A DNA stretch of 64,000 nt from DASTPP01 sp035762175 (lineage in GTDB: Bacteria; Myxococcota_A; Polyangia; Polyangiales; Polyangiaceae): contig DASTPP010000438.1 in NCBI GenBank assembly GCA_035762175.1, forward strand, positions 29,698 to 93,697. Reading direction: 5' to 3'. Positions 1-8,588 of the stretch are shown here, one piece after another. Under the pieces are notes generated by a model, which worked only from the letters and a program-made list of their open reading frames with translations, did no database searches and was not told where the DNA came from. The first letter of the stretch is position 1. Each line of letters opens with the position of its first letter. A program made the translations under genes and the position numbers.

Positions 1-1
1 C

Positions 2-2866
2 GCGCTCTCGGCCCTCGCGACCGAGAAAGATGCGATCCTCTACGACCACCAGGCGCACTTCAGCGTGCAGTGCGCGGTCAACCTCGTGCGCAGCGCCGGC
101 GCCCACGTCGAGCTCGTGCACCACGCCGACTTCGGCGGCGCCATCGAGCGCGCGGCCGAGCTCGCCCGGCGCCACCGGACGGTCTGGTTCGCCTGCGACG
201 GCGTCTACAGCATGTACGGCGACACCCTCTCGGCCGAGCTGGTGCGGGGCCTGCTCGACGCGGCGCCCAACGTCCGGCTCTACGTCGACGACGCGCACGG
301 CATGAGCTGGGCGGGCGAGCACGGCCGCGGCAGCTTCCTCTCGCGCTTCGGCCTGAGCGACCGCGTCGTCGTCGCCACCTCGCTCAACAAGGCCTACGCC
401 GCCGGCGGCGGCTGCCTCGTGTTCGCCACCCGCGAGGAGCGCGAGTGGGTCCGCAATTGCATCGGCGCGCTCGCCTTCTCGGGCCCCCTGCAGCCGCCCA
501 TGCTGGGGGCGGCCGTCGCCTCGGCCAAGGTGCACTTGAGCGACGAGATCTACCGCCGCCAGGCCGTCTTGCGCGAGCGCGTCACCCTCGCCAACCGCCT
601 GCTGCGCGAGGCGCAGCTCGACCCGCTGGTCGAGAACGAGACGCCCATCTTCTTCCTGCCCCTCGGCGCCCCCCAGCTCACCTACGACCTCGCCGGCGCG
701 CTGCGCGAGGCGCACGACATCCACGCCACCGTCGCGCTCTTCCCCGGCGTGCCCGTGCGCCGCTCGGGGCTGCGCCTGGCCATCACCGCCGCGCACTCCG
801 AGGCCGACATCCGCCGCCTCGTCGGCGCCCTCGAGGCCGAGGCCCCCGCCGTCTTCGAGCGCCACGGCGCGACGCGCGAGCGCGTGCGCGGCCGCTTCCG
901 CGGCGCCATCCGGCACGCCGCCCCCCCGCTCGCCGTCGCCGCGCCCGGCCCCCACGCCCCCGCCCCCCAGGCCCCCGCGGCCCGGCCCGCGGTGCCGATC
1001 GCGGTCGAGGTCCATCGCAGCATCCGCGACGTCGACCGCGCGCTCTGGGACGGGCTGCTCGGCGCCGCGGGCGCCTGCAGCTGGGACGCGCTCGCGACCG
1101 CGGAGGACGTCTTCCGCGGCCACGGCCGCCGCGAGCACGACTGGGACTTCCACTACGTGCTCGCCCGGCACGAGGGGCGCGTCGTCGGCGCCACCTTCTT
1201 CACCACCGCCCTCAACAAGGACGACATGCTGATGCGCGAGGAGGTCTCGCTCGCGGTCGAGCGGCGGCGCGAGTCGGACCCCTACTTCCTCACCAGCCTC
1301 GTCACCATGGCCGGCTCGCTCCTGTCCGAGGGCGACCACCTTTATCTCGACCGCGCGGGGCCCTGGCGCGAGGCGCTCGCCGAGATCGTGCGCGCGGGCC
1401 TCGCCATCCACGACGCGGCCCGCTCGAACGCGCTCATCTTCCGCGACCTGCCCGAGGCCGACACCGAGCTCGGCGCGGCCCTGGCCGAGCACGGCTTCTC
1501 GAAGGTGCCGATGCCCGACTCGCACCGCCTCGAGCTGACCTTCGCCAGCGACGACGAGCTCGCCGCCTCGCTCTCGAAGCGCAAGCGCCAGTACCTGCGC
1601 GAGCAGGCCGCGCGCGCGGGCCACTTCGTCGTCGAGCGCTTCGGCCACGGCGCGGGCCGCACCCTCGACCCCGCCGAGGCGCGGCACCTGCACGCGCTCT
1701 ACCTCAACGTCGCCTCGCGCAAGCGGCGCATCAACGTCTTCCCCCTGCCCGAGCGCGTCGTCGAGGGCTTCCTCACCTCGCCCTCCTGGGAGGTCGTCAC
1801 GCTGCGCCTGCGCCCGGAGTGCGGCGGCCCGGCCGACGGCGCCCCCGTCGCCTGGTACGCCGCCCACGTCTCGGGCGGCCACTACATGCCCTTCCTCTGT
1901 GGCCTCGACTACCGCTACGTGACCGAGCACGGCGTCTACCGCCAGACCCTCTACCAGATGGTCCGCCGGGCCCGCGAGTGCGGCGCCAGCGTGCTGCACC
2001 TCGGCATGGACGCCGACTTCGAGAAGTCGCGCTACGGCTCGACCCCGGTGCGGTGCTGCGTCTACGTGCAGGCCCGCGACCACTTCAACGCCGCCGTGCT
2101 GCGCGACCTGGTCGCCAACGTCGCCAGCCTCGAGGCCCCCCGCGCCGCCGCCCGCATCGCCCCCGCCGCCATCGCCGCCGCCGCGTCCCCCGCGGCCGCC
2201 GTCGCCGCCGTCGCCTCCGCCCTCTCCTCGACGTCCGCCATCCCCGCCGCGGCCGCCATGACCCGATCGTCGTCGGCGATGCGCGCCGCCCCCAAGGCCC
2301 CCTCGACCTCCGCCATCCCCGCCGCCGCGAGCGCCCGCTCCTCCTCCGCGTTCCCCGCGGCCCCGCGGGCCCCCTCGACCTCCGCCACCCCCGCCGCGTC
2401 CAGGGCCCCCTCGACCTCTGTCATCCCCGCCGCGTCCAGGGCCCCCTCCACCTCTGCCATCCCCGCCGCATCCAGGGCGCCCTCGACCTCCGCCATCCCC
2501 GCGGCCTCCAGAACTCCTTCTTCCTCCGCGATCCTTGCGGCCTTCAGGGCCCCTTCGACCTCGGCGATCGCGGCGGCGTCCAAGGCCCCCTCGACCTCCG
2601 CGATCCTTGCGGCCTCCAGGGCCCGAGCGTCCTCTGCCATGCCCGCGGCCCCGCGGGCCCCCTCGACGTCTGCGGCCCCCGCGGCGCCTAGCACCTCGTC
2701 GGCTTCGACGACGCGCGCGACCTCCGCGATGCGCGCGGCCCCCAAGGCCCCCTCGGCCTCCGCCATGCCCGCGGCGCCCAAGGCCCCTTCGTCTTCTGCC
2801 ATGCCCGCGGCGCCCAAGGCCCCCTCGTCCTCCGCGATGCCCGCGGCCCCCGTGACGCCTTCGTGA
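2..2866 (+). CDS. BioF-like alpha-oxoamine synthase fused to a GNAT-type N-acyltransferase, 5' end cut off
   Basis: The reading frame is already open at the window edge, so the start is missing. The first ~270 residues match PLP-dependent alpha-oxoamine synthases (BioF/serine palmitoyltransferase fold): the cofactor motif DDAHG and the Schiff-base lysine in TSLNKAYAAGGG are both present. After a Pro/Ala linker, residues from about 340 to 710 look like a FemAB/COG3146-type N-acyltransferase (SKRKRQYLREQA, GLDYRY, HLGMDADFEKSRYG). The last ~190 residues are an Ala/Pro/Ser tail built of ~12-residue units of the type RAPSTSAIPAAS. Together the domains suggest making and transferring an acyl-derived aminoketone or lipid, which is inference. 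A strong hairpin follows the stop. The domain calls are fairly sure; the substrate is unknown. Confidence 0.85.
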   Translation, partial: ALSALATEKDAILYDHQAHFSVQCAVNLVRSAGAHVELVHHADFGGAIERAAELARRHRTVWFACDGVYSMYGDTLSAELVRGLLDAAPNVRLYVDDAHGMSWAGEHGRGSFLSRFGLSDRVVVATSLNKAYAAGGGCLVFATREEREWVRNCIGALAFSGPLQPPMLGAAVASAKVHLSDEIYRRQAVLRERVTLANRLLREAQLDPLVENETPIFFLPLGAPQLTYDLAGALREAHDIHATVALFPGVPVRRSGLRLAITAAHSEADIRRLVGALEAEAPAVFERHGATRERVRGRFRGAIRHAAPPLAVAAPGPHAPAPQAPAARPAVPIAVEVHRSIRDVDRALWDGLLGAAGACSWDALATAEDVFRGHGRREHDWDFHYVLARHEGRVVGATFFTTALNKDDMLMREEVSLAVERRRESDPYFLTSLVTMAGSLLSEGDHLYLDRAGPWREALAEIVRAGLAIHDAARSNALIFRDLPEADTELGAALAEHGFSKVPMPDSHRLELTFASDDELAASLSKRKRQYLREQAARAGHFVVERFGHGAGRTLDPAEARHLHALYLNVASRKRRINVFPLPERVVEGFLTSPSWEVVTLRLRPECGGPADGAPVAWYAAHVSGGHYMPFLCGLDYRYVTEHGVYRQTLYQMVRRARECGASVLHLGMDADFEKSRYGSTPVRCCVYVQARDHFNAAVLRDLVANVASLEAPRAAARIAPAAIAAAASPAAAVAAVASALSSTSAIPAAAAMTRSSSAMRAAPKAPSTSAIPAAASARSSSAFPAAPRAPSTSATPAASRAPSTSVIPAASRAPSTSAIPAASRAPSTSAIPAASRTPSSSAILAAFRAPSTSAIAAASKAPSTSAILAASRARASSAMPAAPRAPSTSAAPAAPSTSSASTTRATSAMRAAPKAPSASAMPAAPKAPSSSAMPAAPKAPSSSAMPAAPVTPS

Positions 2867-2919
2867 CCGCCGCCCGCACGGCCGACGGCGCCGAGGGCGC
2901 CGCGGCCGAGTGAGCGCGC

Positions 2920-2956
2920 GCCCCCGGGCGGCAACTGCTTGTCGCCCGGGGGCTTT
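2920..2956 (+). terminator. Hairpin terminator after the aminotransferase/acyltransferase gene
   Basis: A perfect 11-bp stem (GCCCCCGGGCG at 2920-2930 pairing with CGCCCGGGGGC at 2943-2953) with a 12-nt loop is followed by three T residues. It sits 53 bp after the stop of the upstream gene. The T tract is short, so it may act as a Rho-independent-like or transcript-end protecting hairpin. Confidence 0.6.
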
Positions 2957-2997
2957 CGCGCGGGCGCCGAGACTCGGCCCGCTTTCGTCCGACAGAG

Positions 2998-3316
2998 CTT
3001 ATCCAGGCGGCGGGTGGCCTGGCGCGTCCGGCGGCCCCGGACTCGACGAGGGTGTTTCGGAACGCCCGGCGGACCGCCCAGACCGCCCAGACCCCCCAGA
3101 CCGCCCAGGCTACTGACCTTTGCGAACCTGTTCGGGGGGTGCCCGGCTCGTCTGCCCGGGCCTTGCCCGGGGGGACCACCCGAACAGGTTCACAAAGGTC
3201 AGTAGCCTGGGCGAATCGCCCCGGGCGGTTCGGGCGGTGCTCGACCGAGCATTTTGAACCACCCTCGTCGAGTCCGGGGCCGCCGCGCGCGCCAGGCCAC
3301 CCGCCGCCTGGATAAG
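2998..3316. repeat. 319-bp nested palindrome (two concentric inverted repeats)
   Basis: The outer arms, 2998-3054 and 3260-3316, are 57 bp each and pair at 55 positions. The inner arms, 3102-3140 and 3175-3213, are 39 bp each and pair at 37 positions. The spacers between inner and outer arms also resemble each other weakly in inverted orientation (GACCGCCC-type pieces), and the 34-nt centre contains a further short GCCCGGG hairpin. The element has no ORF of its own worth calling. It resembles a palindromic MITE or REP-type unit, but no family is recognised. The 3' end of the next minus-strand gene runs into its right arm. Confidence 0.85.
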
Positions 3317-3837
3317 GTGACGCCGGCGTCGCGCGCCTTGTTCAGGAGCTCGAGCTTGCCCACCGAGGCCCGCGCGGACACGTCGTCGAGGGCGTCGTCG
3401 ATCGAGGTATAGGTGAACACCTTGCCGCGCAGGCCCGTCGCCATCGAAATGGCGAGCACCACGCTGCGGATGACGCTCGCGGTAAAGCCCTGGCTCTCGA
3501 TCACGTTGTGGATCGACTCGTAATACTTGAAGGCCGTCGACATCACCCGGACCGCCTCGGCGCGCACCTCGGAGGTGAGCGGCGGGTGCGACGCCGACTG
3601 GATCGACAGGTGCAAGATCTTTGCCCCCGTCTGGGCGAAGTAGCGCCCGCTCTCGTGCACGATGTCGGTGAAGTCCCCCGGGGCGACCGCCCCGAGCCAA
3701 CGCACGATGAGCACCCGCCCGATGTAGACCCGCCGATAGCGTTCGGTGACGAACGGCTCATGGAAGGGGGGGTCAGGGGGGCGAGATGCCAAGGCTGCCA
3801 CCGTCTCGTATAGCGCCCCTGGGGGCCCAGACGTCAA
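3199..3837 (-). CDS. Hypothetical protein, STAS/SpoIIAA-like, C-terminus read through a palindromic element
   Basis: The protein is 212 residues. Residues ~30-175 have a regular alternating pattern (VYIGRVLIVRWLGAV, KILHLSIQS, ESQGFTASVIRSVVLAISM) reminiscent of STAS/SpoIIAA-like proteins common as paralogues in myxobacteria; that family call is tentative. Its only plausible start is TTG at 3837-3835, which overlaps the TGA stop of the upstream gene, implying translational coupling. The last ~37 residues (from about LSRRRVAW) are Arg/Pro-rich and are encoded inside the right half of the 319-bp palindrome. The native C-terminus was therefore probably replaced or extended when that element arrived. 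Confidence 0.7.
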   Translation of the reverse strand: MTSGPPGALYETVAALASRPPDPPFHEPFVTERYRRVYIGRVLIVRWLGAVAPGDFTDIVHESGRYFAQTGAKILHLSIQSASHPPLTSEVRAEAVRVMSTAFKYYESIHNVIESQGFTASVIRSVVLAISMATGLRGKVFTYTSIDDALDDVSARASVGKLELLNKARDAGVTLSRRRVAWRARRPRTRRGWFKMLGRAPPEPPGAIRPGY

Positions 3838-5153
3838 GGCCCCCCCGGACCCCCGATGTAAACCTTGGTCACCTTCCAGGGTGGACGCAACAGGTCGGCC
3901 TCGAGCGCGACGTTGATGGCCGCCAGGCGGTGCTCCTGGGTCGAAACGGCGACCAGGGGCGTTAGGCCCAGAACGGGGGGCAGAAAGGCGACCGACGAGG
4001 GGAAGTCGAAGAGGACCGAGTCTTCAACGAGCTCTTGACGGGCGCCCGTATCGATGTTCACCCGAATGATCCGTAGTTGCAACGAATCGGTCGCGTAGAC
4101 GAAGCGCTCGCCCGGCTTGGCCGGGTTGAAGGCTAGCCCCTCGATCACCTCGGCCTCGACCCCGGCGGGCCGCAGCGAGACCGGCGCGATGTCCGCCGCC
4201 CGCTGGGCCGGCGTGCGCGTCGGGTCGCCCAGCGTCGCCACGGGCACCTTCCGAATGCCGCCCCGGCAAGAGCTCGTGAAGTAAAGCACGCCGCCGCGCG
4301 TCGCCAGCGCCGCCACCCCCGGCGCCACTTCGGCCGGCAGCTGGTAGGGAATGCCGTCGACCACGGCCCCCGGGAAGACGCAGGGCCCGAGCTCGGGGAT
4401 GACGTCGACGAAGGGCTGCTCGGGCAAGATGCCCGGCTCGACGGCGCCGTCGGGGCGCACGACCCAGAGGCCGCCCACGATCGACTCGGAGACGACGTAG
4501 CGGCCGTCCGGCAGGGTTTCGATGTCTTGGGCGAAGACGAGCGGCAGCCCCTCGAAGCTCACCGTCCGCTCGAGCGAGGCCTCGAAGTGACCGTATCGGT
4601 ATTGGTAGCGGTAGTCGAAGACGCGCGCGACCGAGGGCGTCACCGGGCTCGGAAAGCCGCCCGGATCGAGCACGACGAGCCTGCCCTCTTCGGGCACGCG
4701 CAGCTTGAAGGGCAGGCGGAAGCCGCCCGGCGGCGGCGGCAGCTCGGCGACCTGCTCGCCCGTGAAGCGGTCGAGCGCGACGACGCGCCCGTCGAGCGCC
4801 TGGGTCACGAACACCAGGCGGCGGTCGCCCGCGACGCCGGAGGTCAGCCCCTCCACCTCGGCGTAGTCGTAAGCCACCGCCTTCGGCCCCACGACCACGC
4901 GCAGCTCGGACTGCGACGTCGAGGCGACCGCGCCCTCGCCCTCGGGCCCCACCTCGCCCGGCGCACACGCCGCGCCGAGCGTCGCGAACAAGGCCAGCGC
5001 CGCGAGCGCCGAGGCCGCGCGGGCGCGCTCGCCCCCCAACGCACGTGGGCGCCCCGCCGCGCCCCCACCCCCGAAAGCACTTCGGCGCCCCGTCGCGCCC
5101 CCGCCTGCTACGACATAGCGGGCCCGAGAGGGCTCCCCCCAGAAGGTCGGCAT
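3834..5153 (-). CDS. Secreted lipoprotein with beta-propeller (SMP-30/NHL-like) fold
   Basis: The protein is 439 residues. An unusually long N-terminal leader (~45 residues, Gly/Arg-rich) precedes a hydrophobic stretch and a lipobox, TLGAAC, with the lipidated Cys near residue 63. The mature part has repeated blades of the kind found in six-bladed propellers (RLVFVTQALDGRVVALD, ETLPDGRYVVSESIVGG, GGVLYFTSSCRGGIRKV, RFVYATDSLQLRIIRV). This suggests a surface or periplasmic binding or lactonase-like protein with no visible catalytic signature. The start is fixed by an AAGGAG box seven bases upstream. It heads a two-gene minus-strand unit with the TTG-started gene that overlaps its stop. Confidence 0.8.
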   Translation of the reverse strand: MPTFWGEPSRARYVVAGGGATGRRSAFGGGGAAGRPRALGGERARAASALAALALFATLGAACAPGEVGPEGEGAVASTSQSELRVVVGPKAVAYDYAEVEGLTSGVAGDRRLVFVTQALDGRVVALDRFTGEQVAELPPPPGGFRLPFKLRVPEEGRLVVLDPGGFPSPVTPSVARVFDYRYQYRYGHFEASLERTVSFEGLPLVFAQDIETLPDGRYVVSESIVGGLWVVRPDGAVEPGILPEQPFVDVIPELGPCVFPGAVVDGIPYQLPAEVAPGVAALATRGGVLYFTSSCRGGIRKVPVATLGDPTRTPAQRAADIAPVSLRPAGVEAEVIEGLAFNPAKPGERFVYATDSLQLRIIRVNIDTGARQELVEDSVLFDFPSSVAFLPPVLGLTPLVAVSTQEHRLAAINVALEADLLRPPWKVTKVYIGGPGGP

Positions 5154-5470
5154 GAATAAACTCCTTTCGCTCCAAACCTTACGATACGAGCAACGAGGGG
5201 AACGATTCTACCAAAAGCGTCATCCCTCTCGTGATCGGTACGGGCTCGGGTTCCCGATTCAATACACGGTAAAAAACGCACTTAAGGGGGGGGCGCCCAG
5301 CTTCAATTGCCGCCGAGGTAGGACACGCTATGCCGGCGTGCGCATAGGGAATAGATACGGCTCAACGACCGTCGTCGTTCGCACCCCCCGCGGTCACCTT
5401 TCATCACCAAGAGGTGTTCGCAAAAGGCAAGGTTTCGGGTGACGCGCAAGGAGAGTAAAAGTCGGATCGA
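5154..5470. promoter_or_regulatory. AT-richer divergent intergenic region
   Basis: About 317 bp between divergent genes. It is visibly AT-richer than anything else nearby (for example around 5205-5290 and 5340-5370) and contains no convincing coding frame. It must carry the promoters of both lipoprotein genes, but no clear -35/-10 pair could be assigned. A plus-strand AAGGAG at 5448-5453 lies 17 bases before the ATG at 5471, which is longer than usual spacing. Confidence 0.5.
5161..5166 (-). promoter_or_regulatory. Shine-Dalgarno that fixes the propeller lipoprotein start
   Basis: On the minus strand AAGGAG lies seven bases before the ATG at 5153-5151. It supports the long N-terminal leader over a later start nearer the lipobox. 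Confidence 0.75.
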
Positions 5471-6274
5471 ATGTGCCCAGGCAGTCGCACAACGGTTTCG
5501 GCAATGGTTGTCCCCCCGCCCGAACGCGCCCACCGCCTACTCCCGCCTCCCTCTGCCGTCCGCGCCGCCCTCGCCGCACTGCTCCTGACGTCGGCCCTGC
5601 CCGTCGTCGGCTGCGGCTCGGCCAGCCCGCCGCCGAAGCATGGCGGGGCCGAGGCGGCTCGGGGCGGGCCGGCGGGCCCCGAGGGCAGCGGCCCCGGCGA
5701 GGCCGGGGGCGCGCGGGGCGGCGAGCAAGGCGTGAATGGCAAGGGCGTTCCGGCGGCGCCCGAAGGCCCGGTGGGCGGCGGCCCGAGCGGGCCCGAGGCC
5801 GCGAGAGGCGGCAGTCCGGGCGGGCCCGAGGCCGCGAGAGGCAGCAGCCCGGGCGGGCCCGAGGCCGCGAGAGGCGGCGGCGAACCGGCCGAGGCCAAGG
5901 GCGTGACGGGCCCTGACCCGGCCGAGGCCGCGGGCCCGAAGCCGGGCATCGCCGGCGAAGAGGGCCCGGGCGTCAGCAAGGCCAAGGCGCTGAGTAACGA
6001 GCGCGTCCTGGCCTCGGCCCGCGGCCGCATCCGGGCGTGTACCGAAGACGGCGTGTATCGCAAGCCCAGCATGGCCGGGCGCGTCCAGTTCGCCCTCACC
6101 GTCGGCGGCAACGGCTCGGTGTCGCAGGCCACGCTGACCCGCTCGGGCACGGTCGACGACGGCGTGGTCGCCTGCATCCGGCGCGTGCTGCAGGGCCTGC
6201 ACTTCGACCCCCCCGAGAGCGGGACGTCGACCGTGAACGGCTCGTTCAAGGTCGTCAACGCGAGCCAGCAGTAG
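5471..6274 (+). CDS. Lipoprotein with AgmX/PglI-type C-terminal domain
   Basis: The protein is 267 residues with a signal sequence and the lipobox PVVGC. A Gly/Pro/Glu-rich linker follows, carrying three tandem copies of GPEAARGG/SSPG-like units at about residues 110-140. The last ~90 residues match the AgmX/PglI C-terminal domain found in many myxobacterial envelope proteins (SNERVLASARGRIRACTE, GRVQFALTVGGNGSV, VVACIRRVLQGLHFDPPE). This domain resembles TonB C-terminal folds and occurs in gliding and energy-coupling proteins; the specific role here is unknown. An internal ATG at 5504 is an alternative start that still leaves a signal peptide. It converges with the HEAT-repeat gene. Confidence 0.8.
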   Translation: MCPGSRTTVSAMVVPPPERAHRLLPPPSAVRAALAALLLTSALPVVGCGSASPPPKHGGAEAARGGPAGPEGSGPGEAGGARGGEQGVNGKGVPAAPEGPVGGGPSGPEAARGGSPGGPEAARGSSPGGPEAARGGGEPAEAKGVTGPDPAEAAGPKPGIAGEEGPGVSKAKALSNERVLASARGRIRACTEDGVYRKPSMAGRVQFALTVGGNGSVSQATLTRSGTVDDGVVACIRRVLQGLHFDPPESGTSTVNGSFKVVNASQQ

Positions 6275-6307
6275 CGATCGGCCGCCGAGGCCGCCTGGCG
6301 TCGGCCC

Positions 6308-8026
6308 TCAGTCCGAGTTCACCCACACGATCCCGAGGCGGGGCGCGCCGAGGCCGAGCGCCGCGCCCGCCTCGTAGAGCGCCCTCTCGTGCGCCCGCCC
6401 GAAGGGCCCGAGGGGGTAGACCTCGGGGTACGGCGGGCACCAGAAGTCGGCGCGCTCGTCCCAGGGCGAGAGGCGGGGGCGAAACCCGAGCACGCTCAGG
6501 CCGTCGAGGGGGTCGAGCAACTGCCCGGGCACGCCGACCAGGAGGGCCTCCCAGCCCTGGGCGAGGAGCAGAGCAGGGCCCAGCCCGAGGCGTTCGCCCC
6601 ACTCGCTCAGGGCCGCGAAGGGCAGGGGCTCGCCGGACGAGCCCGTCAGGGCGGCGCGCAGCGAGGCGAAGGCCTCGCCCTCGACGAACGCGGCCCCGGG
6701 GGCGAGGGCGTAGCCGAGCAGGGTCGCGTGCGCGCAGGCGTAGCCGCCGAACTGGTGGCGGAACACGCAGAGCCCTTCGGGCGCGCCCTCTCGTTGCGTC
6801 CGCAGGGGCGCGACGAGGTCGGACTCGCCCTCGACGAGAAAGCCGGCGATGAAGAGGGGCATGGGCCCGCCGTCGTCTTGGCCCAGCTCGACGTCGAGGG
6901 GCGGCACCGGAGGGCGCCCCTCTTCGAACCAGCGTAGCCCCGCGGCCACGCGCCCCGCGATCGGCCCGGGGCCCTCGCCGCTCGCCCCGGGCGTTCGCCC
7001 GTCTTCCGGCGGCGCGCCCCCGCCGCACGCGTCGCGTAGCGCCTCGCAGCGGGCGCGCCAGCGCGGGTCGGGCAAGAGCGACGTCTCGCCCCCGTCGCCC
7101 TCGCGGGACGCGTCGGCGAGCGCGCGCTCGAGGGCCGAGAGGAGGGCCACGGCCCGACCGCACCCGGAGCGGTCCGAGCACTCGCGCGCGTCGAGGGTCG
7201 GGGCGAGCGCCTCGAACGCCCAGCGGGGGTCGTGGCGGAGCAGCGCCGAGGCGATTTCTTGCAAGATGGACGGGTCGACCTCGTCGCCCGGCCAGAAGCC
7301 TCGGCCGAGCGCGGCGGCCAACCGTCCGGCGGCGGCGCGTTCGAGCGACCCTGCGCAGAGCGCCTCCGCCGCCCGCGCCCGCAGCGCGCCCGGCCCCCGC
7401 TCGAGCATGTCGAGGAGCGGGCCCTTCGCCAGGGGGTCGCCGCTGCGGCCGAGCAGCGCCACCGCGTCGTCGAGGGCCGCCGGGGAGTGGGCGTCGAGGG
7501 GGCTCAGAAAGTAGGCGCCGACGATCGGGTCGGAGAGCCTCTCGGAGAGCAACCCGAGCAGGCGCTCGACCCGATCGCGGTCTCGGCCCGGCGGCACCGG
7601 GGCGCCCGGGCCGTGGCTCTCCCGCCAGGCGTCGAAGAGGGCGCGCGTGCCGGCGGCGTCGGCCCGGCGGGCGAGGCCGCGGGTGGCGCCGTCGCGGACG
7701 AAGGTCGAACCGTCGCCGAGCGCCCTCACGAGCACGTCGAGCGAGGGGCCGTCGTCGCAGCCGCCGAGCAGGGCCGCCGCCGTCCCGCGCACCTCGTTGT
7801 CGGCGTCGCCCTCGAGCGCGGCAAGGGCGAGCGCCCGCCCCGCCGCGGCGTCGAGCTCGAAGAGGGCCTCGAGGGCGGCGCCGCGGAGCAGCGGCGTGCC
7901 GAGCCTCGCGACCTCTTCGAGGCGAGCCACGCACGCCGGGCCGCGCCGCCCGGCCTCGGCGCGCAGGCGCTCGGCCGCAGGAAAGCCCCCCTCGAGGGGG
8001 AAAGCTTCGTCGTCGGTCGAGTCCAT
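6308..8026 (-). CDS. HEAT-repeat protein of unknown function
   Basis: The protein is 572 residues without signal peptide or membrane segment. The N-terminal ~300 residues are a series of ~30-residue helical pairs typical of HEAT repeats (EVRGTAAALLGGCDDGPS, TFVRDGATRGLARRADAAG, LRARAAEALCAGS). The C-terminal part is a distinct globular region without recognised motif (VFRHQFGGYACAHATLLGYA, WCPPYPEVYPLGPF). HEAT-repeat proteins near T6SS genes have been found in other bacteria, but here the gene is separated from the T6SS wing by a repeat array, so membership is uncertain. It is probably a cytoplasmic scaffold or interaction protein. Confidence 0.75.
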   Translation of the reverse strand: MDSTDDEAFPLEGGFPAAERLRAEAGRRGPACVARLEEVARLGTPLLRGAALEALFELDAAAGRALALAALEGDADNEVRGTAAALLGGCDDGPSLDVLVRALGDGSTFVRDGATRGLARRADAAGTRALFDAWRESHGPGAPVPPGRDRDRVERLLGLLSERLSDPIVGAYFLSPLDAHSPAALDDAVALLGRSGDPLAKGPLLDMLERGPGALRARAAEALCAGSLERAAAGRLAAALGRGFWPGDEVDPSILQEIASALLRHDPRWAFEALAPTLDARECSDRSGCGRAVALLSALERALADASREGDGGETSLLPDPRWRARCEALRDACGGGAPPEDGRTPGASGEGPGPIAGRVAAGLRWFEEGRPPVPPLDVELGQDDGGPMPLFIAGFLVEGESDLVAPLRTQREGAPEGLCVFRHQFGGYACAHATLLGYALAPGAAFVEGEAFASLRAALTGSSGEPLPFAALSEWGERLGLGPALLLAQGWEALLVGVPGQLLDPLDGLSVLGFRPRLSPWDERADFWCPPYPEVYPLGPFGRAHERALYEAGAALGLGAPRLGIVWVNSD

Positions 8027-8193
8027 CGGTAAGCATTAGCCTACCTGATCCCAGCCGCGAGGCACCTCGGTCTCCCCTCGCTGGGCGGCCGCGCCCAGCA
8101 GGAAGCCGGCCCGCGAGCATGGTGTCCGGCATTTGCTCGACGAGGTGCGAGGCGGACACGCGGCGTGAGCCATCGCGAACCCTCGGCGCCAAG

Positions 8194-8497
8194 GGGTCGA
8201 CGCCCAGCGCCTGGGCGGGGCGATGCCCAGCGCCCGGAGGCGCGATGCCCAACGCGTGAGGGTCGAATGCCCAACGCGTGAGGGTCGAATGCCCAACGCC
8301 TGGGCATTCGACCCTCACGCCGTGAGGGTCGAACCCTCCGCGCCTGGGCATTCGACCCTCAGTGCCTGGACATCGGACCCTCACGCCGTGAGGGTTGAAC
8401 CCTCCGCGCCTGGGCATTCGACCCTCACGGCGTGAGGGTTGAACCTTCAGCGCTTGGGCATTCGCCCCTCACGCCATGAGGGGCGGTTCATAGCGTC
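8194..8497. repeat. Array of about 13 alternating ~22-bp repeats
   Basis: A ~22-bp unit with core GTGAGGGTCGAATGCCCA recurs about 13 times, in both orientations. The first copies (8211-8255) are diverged, two direct copies lie at 8256-8299, and from 8300 to 8497 the units alternate in orientation, producing a chain of potential hairpins. No ORF is credible here. The array lies between the stop of the lytic transglycosylase gene and the start of the HEAT-repeat gene, both on the minus strand. It could be a transcript-end or attenuation structure, a protein-binding array or a mobile palindromic unit. Confidence 0.85.
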
Positions 8498-8588
8498 GGC
8501 CATGGGCCGCGCATCGCAGCGCGCCCTGGGCCCCGCCGAGGTTGGAGGGGGGGCCGGGTGGGCCCCGTCGCGTTCAGGGGCGGCGCGG

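Noticed and set aside
2062..2934. Repetitive minus-strand frame opposite the aminotransferase fusion tail.
   Set aside because: It mirrors the plus-strand 36-bp repeats and covers part of the conserved acyltransferase domain in antisense.
8194..8497. CRISPR array.
   Set aside because: The units alternate in orientation, touch each other without unique spacers, and there are no cas genes in the window.
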